Shown here: positions 18,223 to 24,087 of the stretch, piece after piece
Position numbering within the stretch: the stretch's first letter is position 1
Layout of the letters: each line of letters starts with the position of its first letter
Virus record (IMG/VR): IMGVR_UViG_3300047444_000714
Coordinates: 1 to 24,087 of that record
Reading direction: 5' to 3' (one strand)
Source: a virus
Length of the DNA: 24,087 nt
Position numbers and translations under genes: made by a program
Notes under the pieces: model-generated
What the model saw: only the letters and a program-made list of their open reading frames with translations
Databases searched by the model: none
What the model was told of the DNA's origin: nothing

Positions 18223-19238
18223 AGACGCAAGCACCGGAGTCGTCAACCGGATCAGAAACGCCGGCAATCGAAATCCCCCGCAGCGGTCCAGAGTACGCCG
18301 AATGGCGCATGACCGGAAAGCTGCCGGGAGACAAGCCGAAAACCGAGGACTCGACACCCTCCAAGGATTCCGGAGAAGAGGCCGCACCGGAAGCGGCAAC
18401 CAAACCACCACCACAGCGCCAGGCCGGGGCAGACGCCCGGTTGCGTGAGATTCTCGCCGATCTGAAACAGGCCGGTCTCACGCCGAGTGAACTGAAGACG
18501 TTCAAACGTGAGGCCCAGCGGGAGGCAGAGCGTAAACCGGAGTCGCGACCGGAGCCTCGGCAGGAAGCCGCACCGCCGCCGCAGCAGAAGGGCCCTGAGC
18601 CTCCGAAGAAGCCCGTTTACAGCGAGTACGAGGATTGGGAGAAGTACGAGGCCGCCAAGGACAAGTACACCGAGGACCTGGCCGACTACAAGGTGCAGCT
18701 GGCGATCGCCAAGGACCGCCAGGATCGCGCACAGGCCGAGTCCCAGAAGACCTGGCAGACGAAACTGGCCGAAGCGTCGGAGCGTTACGGCGCCGAGGCG
18801 GAAACGGCAATTGTCGATACGGCGCGCGCGATTTCGGGGGACCAGGATATCCACCCCGCGGTCAAGGCGATCCTGGACGACTCGTCGGTCTTAACGGATC
18901 TGCTCTATGTGATGGGTAGCAACGAGTCGTCGATGAAGGAGTTCGTTAGCCTCGCGCGCTCCAATCCGGGCCAGGCGATCCGCAAGGCCGTACTGCTCGA
19001 GCGGCTCGTGCTCGAGGAGCTCGCCAAGCAGAAGGGCGGCGGCACACCGGAGCGGGCCGAGGACGGCAAGTTTCAAGCTGCGAAGAAGATCAGCCAGGCG
19101 CCGCCACCACCACGCGAGGTTAATGGGCGTGCCGGACCGCCCCCGGATGAAACGGAGTCAGCCGTAAAGAATAACGACTTTCGATCCTTCCGCGAAGCAG
19201 AGAATCGGAAGGCAATCGCGAAACTGAAGGGACTGTAA
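18198..19238 (+). CDS. Scaffold protein
   Basis: This 346-residue protein lies between portal and coat genes, where P22-like phages have their scaffold (303 residues in P22). It is charged and low in complexity, with acidic and Pro-rich N-terminus (1-150) and long helical segments (about 150-290, EKYEAAKDKYTEDLADYKVQ). The C-terminus is basic and helical (FRSFREAENRKAIAKLKGL), as required for coat binding. The call comes from position, composition and C-terminal charge. A stretch near the C-terminus (19150-19189) recurs in broken form in the leftward early operon (3300-3337). Confidence 0.82.
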   Translation: MSEETAAVETQAPESSTGSETPAIEIPRSGPEYAEWRMTGKLPGDKPKTEDSTPSKDSGEEAAPEAATKPPPQRQAGADARLREILADLKQAGLTPSELKTFKREAQREAERKPESRPEPRQEAAPPPQQKGPEPPKKPVYSEYEDWEKYEAAKDKYTEDLADYKVQLAIAKDRQDRAQAESQKTWQTKLAEASERYGAEAETAIVDTARAISGDQDIHPAVKAILDDSSVLTDLLYVMGSNESSMKEFVSLARSNPGQAIRKAVLLERLVLEELAKQKGGGTPERAEDGKFQAAKKISQAPPPPREVNGRAGPPPDETESAVKNNDFRSFREAENRKAIAKLKGL

Positions 19239-19370
19239 AGTAGTAAGCTCTGACGCCCCGCGGCTTCGTCACCCGCACCGTTGTACCTGCCGTAACGGAG
19301 AATTCGACACCTCCTTTGGCGTTTTCGTCGCCCCGCCAGCGAAGCCCCAGATTGAGCCCAAAGGAGAGCT

Positions 19371-20609
19371 ATGGCAGCCAATACCTTCCTCAACACCTCA
19401 TGGGTGTCGATGGAGATACTCCGCTTACTGGTGAACAAACTCACGGTCAGCGAGTACTTCAATCGCTCCTGGGAAAAAGACTTTGATAAGGAGTTTGCAG
19501 TAGGCAGCACCATCCAGGTCAAATTCCCGCAGCGCATGTTAACCAGCGACGGCATGGGATACCAGCCCCAAGCCATCACGCGCATCGCAACCACGATCAG
19601 CCTGGATCAGTGGATACAGTGCAGCTTCGAATGGGATGACTACGAAGCCGCGGTCAAGTTAGAACGCAGCCAGGCCGAACTAACCGAGAACTACCTCGAC
19701 CCGGCCGCCGCGGCCCTGGCCCAGGAGTACGACTCACGCTGTGCGAAGTTCGCGTATCAGAACGCCTCGGGCGTCGTAGGCACACTCGGCACGGACCCGG
19801 TCGGAATCACGCCGTATTACCAGGCTCGCCAGTATCTGTTGCAGAAGGCGTGCCCCCCCGGTAAGCGTTCGATGTGCATCTCGTCGGGGATGATGTCCAC
19901 CCTCGGCGGAGCCATCACGAACGTGTTCAATCCGGGTGACGAGATCAGCCGCATGTTCAAAGAGGGCTATCTCGGGCGTTTGGCCGGCTTCGATTTCTTC
20001 GAGAGTCAATCGCTCTACTCGCACACGGCCGGAACGTGGGCCAGCGCAGTCTCGGTGAGCGGGGCCAACCAGTCGGGCACCGCTCTCACGGTCACGGCCC
20101 CCGCCGGCGCAACCTTCAACGTCGGCGACAAGGTCTCGATTCTGAACGTGAACATGGTCAACCCCATGACACGCCGGATCTCGGGTCCGAAAACGGCGAT
20201 GACGTTTACCATCACTACGGCACTTACTGCCGTGGGCGGCGGCGGCGACATCATCAACATCCTGCCGGCCATCTACGGTCCCGGCAGCCAGTATCAGAAC
20301 GTGGACGCGCTGCCGGCCAACAGCGCCGCGCTCACCCTGTGGCCGGGCACGACCTCGCCCAACGGCAAGGTGGGCACGGTGGGTCTCGGACTCTCCCGGT
20401 TCGCGTTCGCGTTAGTCGGCGCGAAGCTGTACGTGCCGAAGGCCGTCGAATCCGCGGGCCAGGCGCACGATCCCGACTCGGGTATCGCCATCCGCAAGGT
20501 GAAGGCCTGGGATCCGGTCAGAAGTATGCAGGTCAACCGCATGGACTCTCTGATGGGCATGGGAAACCTGTATCAGGACAACGGTGCGGTCACGGTCGTG
20601 GGTGCGTAA
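19371..20609 (+). CDS. Major coat protein (P22 gp5-like, HK97 fold)
   Basis: This 412-residue protein is close to the P22 coat length (430). N-terminal motifs NTSWVSMEILRLLVNKLTVSEYFNRSWEKDFDKEFAVGSTIQVKFPQR and LDQWIQCSFEWDDYEAAVKL match P22-type coat proteins. An inserted region at about 222-300 (GANQSGTALTVTAPAGATFNVGDKVSILNV) resembles the telokin-like I-domain seen in that family. The capsid is built from this protein around the scaffold. AAAGGAG lies upstream of the ATG, and a 130-bp leader follows the scaffold gene. Confidence 0.93.
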   Translation: MAANTFLNTSWVSMEILRLLVNKLTVSEYFNRSWEKDFDKEFAVGSTIQVKFPQRMLTSDGMGYQPQAITRIATTISLDQWIQCSFEWDDYEAAVKLERSQAELTENYLDPAAAALAQEYDSRCAKFAYQNASGVVGTLGTDPVGITPYYQARQYLLQKACPPGKRSMCISSGMMSTLGGAITNVFNPGDEISRMFKEGYLGRLAGFDFFESQSLYSHTAGTWASAVSVSGANQSGTALTVTAPAGATFNVGDKVSILNVNMVNPMTRRISGPKTAMTFTITTALTAVGGGGDIINILPAIYGPGSQYQNVDALPANSAALTLWPGTTSPNGKVGTVGLGLSRFAFALVGAKLYVPKAVESAGQAHDPDSGIAIRKVKAWDPVRSMQVNRMDSLMGMGNLYQDNGAVTVVGA

Positions 20610-20621
20610 AGGAGAACGACA

Positions 20622-21035
20622 ATGCCAAGAGTATCTTCACACTTCTCCATTCAGGATCCGCGCTTCGGATCCGTCGTTTTCTTCACGACCACCCCGGCAA
20701 CCATCTCGGCTGATGCGGCCGTCACCTACACGACCGATCAGGTGCTGGGCGGCATGATCATCCATTCCAGCCTCACAACGGGGCGCACCGCCACGCTGCC
20801 TACCGCCGCGCTTCTCGCCGAAGCCATCCAGGGCGCCTTCGTCGGGCTCACCTTCAACTTCACCGTGGCACCCACCGGGGGCACGCTCACGGTCGCCGTG
20901 GGAACCGGGGGAACGGCGGTGGGCACCATGACGTGCGTCACGACCGCGTTCAAAACATTCGCTATCCGGTTCACCAACGTCGGCATCGGCACCGAAGCTT
21001 ACAGCGTGTATTCTTTGGGCACAGCTACTGCGTAG
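20622..21035 (+). CDS. Beta-rich putative head decoration or head-associated protein
   Basis: This 137-residue protein follows the coat gene by 12 bp with AAAGGAGA as ribosome-binding site. It is Thr/Val/Gly-rich (QVLGGMIIHSSLTTGRTATLPTAALL and FNFTVAPTGGTLTVAVGTGGTAV), with repeated beta strands. Its position suggests a decoration or stabilising protein on the outside of the capsid. This is inference from location and fold; a tail component is possible. Confidence 0.7.
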   Translation: MPRVSSHFSIQDPRFGSVVFFTTTPATISADAAVTYTTDQVLGGMIIHSSLTTGRTATLPTAALLAEAIQGAFVGLTFNFTVAPTGGTLTVAVGTGGTAVGTMTCVTTAFKTFAIRFTNVGIGTEAYSVYSLGTATA

Positions 21036-21043
21036 GCAACAGC

Positions 21044-21460
21044 ATGCGGAGATACGAACTCGCCCTCGGCAACAAAGTCGATGCGTTGATCAAGGAGATC
21101 GAGCGGCTGGCCGCCTTCGGGTACGTTCCGCAAGGCGGCATCGCCGTCTCCGAGGCCTACGGGCGGCTGGGTCAGGCGATGGTGCTGCCCGACCTCGCAC
21201 TGGCCACCGTCACGCTCTTCCCTACCGCGGTAACCGTCCCGAACCGGGGCGGAAGCGGAAGCGTCAACGCCACTCTCACGGATCCGGGGACATGGGAGGT
21301 GGACCCGGCCTCGATACCGCCCTGGCTCACCATCACGCCGGTGGGATTGCAGACCGCCGACGTCTCGATCGTGTACACGGGCGCCGCCAATACGACGGGG
21401 GCGGCGAGGCAGGCCGTCGTCAAGGTCAATACGGCAACTCTGACATTCAGCCAATCCTGA
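21044..21460 (+). CDS. BACON/Ig-like domain virion protein
   Basis: The ATG at 21044 gives 138 residues; the longer frame to 20933 overlaps the previous gene and is not favoured. Residues 1-45 are helical, beginning MRRYELALGNKVDALIKEIE. Residues 65-138 read as a BACON-type Ig-like domain: TWEVDPASIPPWLTITPVG, then SIVYTGAANTTGAARQAVVKV and a closing TLTFSQS strand. BACON domains bind glycans or mucin and occur on phage surface proteins. Here the domain probably decorates the head or tail and helps attach to a surface. The exact family was judged by eye. Confidence 0.72.
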   Translation: MRRYELALGNKVDALIKEIERLAAFGYVPQGGIAVSEAYGRLGQAMVLPDLALATVTLFPTAVTVPNRGGSGSVNATLTDPGTWEVDPASIPPWLTITPVGLQTADVSIVYTGAANTTGAARQAVVKVNTATLTFSQS

Positions 21461-21521
21461 TTGCTCCTTCGCGACTACGGGGCGCTCTGGTTCGACGGGG
21501 GCGTCCCGCCTTTTTCACCGT

Positions 21522-21884
21522 ATGCCGATCAACGAATCGAAGTTCCCACGGCGCGGCGGTATGACCGCGGCACAGAAACGCGAAGCTGAAATCGCTCTCT
21601 ATGGAGTAGGAGGTGGCGACAACATGCCACAACAGAAGAACGAGCACGAACTACCCACGGCGCCGCCGGTGGGAACGATGGACTTGAACAACCCGCCCAG
21701 GATGCCGTATCACTTCGAGCCCTTCCCAGCGACCCTGTACAAGGGCCGCGAGAACCGCATCGTGCAGAACGAAGCGGAACAGAAGGACTGGATGAGCAAG
21801 GGCTGGAAGAAGCAGCCGGAGCCCGAAGGCGTTGAGGCCGAAGAGCACGAAGCGGAGCCCAAGCCCGCCGAAAAGAAGAAGTAA
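21522..21884 (+). CDS. Charged virion-region protein, start uncertain
   Basis: The frame from ATG 21522 encodes 120 residues. An internal ATG at 21624 has a strong AGGAGGT upstream, though about nine bases away, and would give 86 residues. The middle, RMPYHFEPFPATLYKGRENRIVQNEAEQKDWMSKGWKKQPE, is the recognisable part: a P-x-x-LYK-x-G...V-x-x-x-x-E pattern found in small phage virion-region proteins. The C-terminus is a Glu/Lys/Pro-rich tail (EAEEHEAEPKPAEKKK). It has no enzymatic motif. It precedes the gp4-like gene without a gap. Confidence 0.65.
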   Translation: MPINESKFPRRGGMTAAQKREAEIALYGVGGGDNMPQQKNEHELPTAPPVGTMDLNNPPRMPYHFEPFPATLYKGRENRIVQNEAEQKDWMSKGWKKQPEPEGVEAEEHEAEPKPAEKKK

Positions 21885-22625
21885 ATGCCGTTTGTCGATG
21901 CCGACATCTTGTATCCTGCGCTGAGGCTGGCGCGGGTGACCGGCGGCCCGGGGAGGACAGCTTCCCCGGACCAGATCCAGGACGCATTCCAGAGCCTCAA
22001 CAGGATGGTGGATTCCTGGAGCACACTGCGGGGCCTGATCTTCTCGATCCAGCGTCAAGAGTACGTTCTCACGCCGGCGAAGCCCGTCTACACCATCGGG
22101 CGAGGGGGCGGCGCCGACTTCGTTGCGGACCGTCCCACGCGCATCAACGACGCGAACGCGATCATCACCACGGGAGCGAGCAAGGTGCACTTGCCGATCC
22201 GCATCCTGAGTCCCGCGGAGTGGGCGCAGATCCGGCTGCGGGAGTTTCCCATCACGTTCCCCACGATGATGTACCCCGACTACAGTTCTCCGAATTGCAG
22301 CCTGTACTTCTGGGGAACGCCCACCGCATCGCCGGGGCTCGAATTGTGGACCTGGCAGCAGATGCATCAATTCGCGTTTTTCGACGACCCGATCATCGTG
22401 CCCCCTGGCTACCTCGATGCTTGCGTGTACAACCTGGCGGTGCGGATGGGCGACACCTTTGGGACGACGCAGGCGATGAGCCCCAACGTGTTCGCCGATG
22501 CCAGGCGGACGCTCGCGCTGGTGAAGGGGCTCAACATGCCATCGACGGAGATCGCGAGCGCGGATATCGGAACGTCGAGCAGGCCGAAAGCAGATTTCAA
22601 CTACCTTAGCGGCGGACCCGCGTAA
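21885..22625 (+). CDS. Head completion / tail accessory protein (P22 gp4-like)
   Basis: This 246-residue protein directly follows the charged gene and fits the place of P22 gp4, which stabilises packaged DNA and connects portal to tail. Residues 22-52 (GGPGRTASPDQIQDAFQSLNRMVDSWSTLRGLIF) match the typical helix-loop-helix of this family. VYTIGRGGGADFVADRPTRIND matches the beta-strand core. It is longer than P22 gp4 (166), with an extra C-terminal region including VYNLAVRMGDTFGTTQAMSPNVFADARRTLAL. The family call is based on these remembered signatures. Confidence 0.82.
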   Translation: MPFVDADILYPALRLARVTGGPGRTASPDQIQDAFQSLNRMVDSWSTLRGLIFSIQRQEYVLTPAKPVYTIGRGGGADFVADRPTRINDANAIITTGASKVHLPIRILSPAEWAQIRLREFPITFPTMMYPDYSSPNCSLYFWGTPTASPGLELWTWQQMHQFAFFDDPIIVPPGYLDACVYNLAVRMGDTFGTTQAMSPNVFADARRTLALVKGLNMPSTEIASADIGTSSRPKADFNYLSGGPA

Positions 22626-22640
22626 TTCAAGGAGAACATC

Positions 22641-23042
22641 ATGGCGCTCGTTGTCCCAAATGGTGCGGAGATCATTGCGCTCAGTTATCTGCTCGGCAAG
22701 GTCACGACAACCGAGAACGTGGTCCTGCGTCTCTACACAAATAACATCACCCCCGCCGAGACAGACACGGCGGGCACGTATACGGAGGCGTCGGGCTTTG
22801 GCTACGCGAGCATCACGCTGACGGGTGCATCGTGGACGATCACGGGCGGAAACCCAACGAGCGCGGTGTACTCGCAGCAGACGTGGACGTTCACAGGTGC
22901 TTTGGGGAATGTGTATGGTTACTACACCACGAGGGCGTCGAGCGGCGACCTGGTGTATGCGGAACGCTTCACCGACGGACCCTATAACATCGTGAACAAC
23001 GGGGATCAAATTAAGCTGGCGGCAAGCCTGCAGGCCGAGTGA
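22641..23042 (+). CDS. Virion-associated protein of unknown role
   Basis: This 133-residue protein has AAGGAGA before the ATG. It is beta-rich, with the recognisable pattern VVLRLYTNNITPAETDTAGTYTEASGFGYASITLTGASW and a Gly/Thr-rich C-terminus. I recognise this as a common tail-region phage protein of unknown role, frequently placed next to tail fibre genes. It likely forms a small structural or adhesion module. Confidence 0.75.
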   Translation: MALVVPNGAEIIALSYLLGKVTTTENVVLRLYTNNITPAETDTAGTYTEASGFGYASITLTGASWTITGGNPTSAVYSQQTWTFTGALGNVYGYYTTRASSGDLVYAERFTDGPYNIVNNGDQIKLAASLQAE

Positions 23043-23110
23043 TCGCCGTTCTTCACTTTGTTGCAGCGCCCTGCTGCGGGTCCACCGACATTCGAAGAGA
23101 GCACATCTAA

Positions 23111-23983
23111 ATGGCCCTTCAACTCCTCGATCTTTTCGAGACGACGCTATCCGCCAGTTATACGGCGGGAGGTTCTTCGCTGACGCTCACGTCCGTCAGT
23201 GGCCTGCCGTCGTCGGGCGATTACTGGATTGCCGTATACGATCCGGCGAATGCCGCGAGCACCTACGAGGTCTTCAAAGTCACGGGCGCGGCCAGCGGCT
23301 CGGTAATCCCCGTAACCGGGGAGAAGGCATACGGCAGCGTGCTGACCGCATCGGCGCTTACCCAGCTAAAGCTGGACATTAACGGTTCAGGCATCTCGAT
23401 CTACACGGGTGTCGGCCGCCCGGATGGCGTAGGGCCGGACCTCGCGCCGCACAACATGACATCGAATACGGCGCCGTCCCCCTATGTTGCATCCGCATCG
23501 AGCGAGTTGAACCCGGCGTGGAAGGCCTTCGACGGCACGACGGGAATGTGGACCTCTACCGGCAGCACGGGATGGCTCAAACTGGACCTGGGGTCCGCCA
23601 AATCTCTGGGTAAATACGGATGGAAGAGCGGCCCTTCCGGCAATCCGCAACAGCACCCCAGGAACTGGACCTTCTCCGGCTCGAACGACAACAGCACGTT
23701 CAATACCGTGGATACTCAGACGGCCATTGCGTCGGTGGGTTCATCGGTCACTCAGCTATTCACCATGTCTCCGACGGTGGCGTATCGCTTTTGGAAATTC
23801 GATGTGACGGTGATCAACGGCGGCAGCAACGTGGAGTTTGACGAATTCTACCTCTATCAGGCCGCCACTGTGTTTACCGGCGGGGTGACCGGCGATCTGT
23901 ATTTAGACACGTCCGGTCTGGGATTGTACGGACCCAAAACGTCCGGTGGAGCATGGCCCTACATAGGGAAACTGTCTCCGTAG
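23111..23983 (+). CDS. Discoidin (F5/8 type C) domain receptor-binding candidate
   Basis: This 290-residue protein has an N-terminal beta-rich segment (1-100) that may attach it to the virion. Residues 115-250 form an F5/8 type C galactose-binding-like domain. It contains SPYVASASSELNPAWKAFDG, WTSTGSTGWLKLDLGSAKSLGKYGW, RNWTFSGSNDNSTFNTVDT, and YRFWKFDVTVINGGSNVEFDEFYLY. The C-terminus (GDLYLDTSGLGLYGPKT, then GGAWP) is a motif seen in phage tail-fibre proteins. Such domains bind carbohydrates, so this is a likely adhesin. The start is ATG 23111 with GAAGAGAG upstream. Confidence 0.82.
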   Translation: MALQLLDLFETTLSASYTAGGSSLTLTSVSGLPSSGDYWIAVYDPANAASTYEVFKVTGAASGSVIPVTGEKAYGSVLTASALTQLKLDINGSGISIYTGVGRPDGVGPDLAPHNMTSNTAPSPYVASASSELNPAWKAFDGTTGMWTSTGSTGWLKLDLGSAKSLGKYGWKSGPSGNPQQHPRNWTFSGSNDNSTFNTVDTQTAIASVGSSVTQLFTMSPTVAYRFWKFDVTVINGGSNVEFDEFYLYQAATVFTGGVTGDLYLDTSGLGLYGPKTSGGAWPYIGKLSP

Positions 23984-24001
23984 GCCGAGAGCCGATGCGG
24001 T

Positions 24002-24087
24002 GTGATCAAGACATCCCAATTAGGGCAGGCATGGCTCGGCCAGTCGCAGGTGGCGGGATACGGGGTGGAGGCCGATGGCTCGCACTC
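24002..24087 (+). CDS. 5' end of a probable virion protein (cut by window edge)
   Basis: GTG at 24002 opens a frame that stays open to the edge (28 codons): MIKTSQLGQAWLGQSQVAGY, then GVEADGSH. It resembles the N-termini of small phage structural proteins that begin with a polar TSQLGQAWLGQ pattern. A different frame from ATG 23995 is open too but is Arg/Gly-rich and less protein-like. There is no strong ribosome-binding site. Confidence 0.5.
   Translation, partial: MIKTSQLGQAWLGQSQVAGYGVEADGSH

Noticed and set aside
20654-20673. Repeat of GGATCCG around the start of the decoration gene
   Set aside because: Two short copies within coding sequence are explained by codon use and do not form a wider structure.
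21651-23009. Leftward 452-residue open frame opposite the gp4-like and following genes
   Set aside because: It is a GC-driven shadow: Arg/His-rich, no ribosome-binding site, and it lies wholly opposite genes with clear P22-like and phage signatures.
1-24087. tRNA or rRNA genes
   Set aside because: I saw no cloverleaf-like sequence with a T-loop signature or any conserved rRNA stretch.

Overview
The window is a GC-rich (roughly 60% by eye) stretch of a tailed bacteriophage or prophage genome. It holds a P22-like head module and a compact early region of very small genes. The head genes read terminase small and large subunits, portal of 721 residues, scaffold, P22-gp5-like coat and P22-gp4-like head completion protein. 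That order and those lengths match the short-tailed P22-like plan. Codon use, the small serine recombinase and the many environmental-type small phage proteins suggest a soil or water bacterium, possibly an acidobacterium or proteobacterium. That host guess is weak. There are no tRNA or rRNA genes and no CRISPR array.

Layout. (1) 1-561: two leftward genes, one running off the left edge, face a divergent promoter region. Two copies of a 16-bp operator (arms ATGCCAG/CTGGCAT) each lie between the -35 and -10 boxes of one promoter. (2) 562-2633: seven rightward early genes, including a PHD/RING-like C4HC3 zinc mini-protein, a 298-residue possible annealing protein, a 29-residue membrane peptide and an HNH-type nuclease. 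(3) 2602-8154: a leftward operon of eighteen tightly packed genes, most joined by ATGA, GTGA or TGATG overlaps and many encoding zinc-ribbon proteins. It starts with a 20-residue leader ORF followed by a lambda-O-like replication initiator. Inside the initiator gene are three tandem 21-22 bp dyads (TTGTCCG...CGGACAA) beside an AT-rich stretch, which makes a good candidate replication origin. (4) 8155-9632: structured non-coding DNA and two leftward genes. (5) 9633-11859: rightward middle genes, a small membrane protein and a serine recombinase. Another copy of the origin dyad sits in the 10089-10218 intergenic gap. (6) 11860-24087: the late module, preceded by two strong DNA dyads upstream of terS and interrupted once by a leftward moron gene (15325-15759). 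It ends with beta-rich surface proteins: a BACON/Ig-like protein and a discoidin-domain receptor-binding candidate.

How it fits together. The repressor that reads the left operators is not in the window. The initiator probably binds the TTGTCCG dyads in its own gene and may also act at the matching dyad upstream of the middle genes, which would link replication to rightward transcription. TerS and TerL package DNA through the portal into a coat shell built on the scaffold. The small proteins between TerL and the portal and after the coat are probably internal, decoration, tail or adhesion components. The most unusual items are the dyad series, the C4HC3 finger, a 51-residue gene nested out of frame in a zinc protein, duplicated start-codon cassettes in the leftward operon, and a 31-base interrupted match between that operon and the scaffold gene. 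The leftward transcript would be antisense to the scaffold mRNA there.
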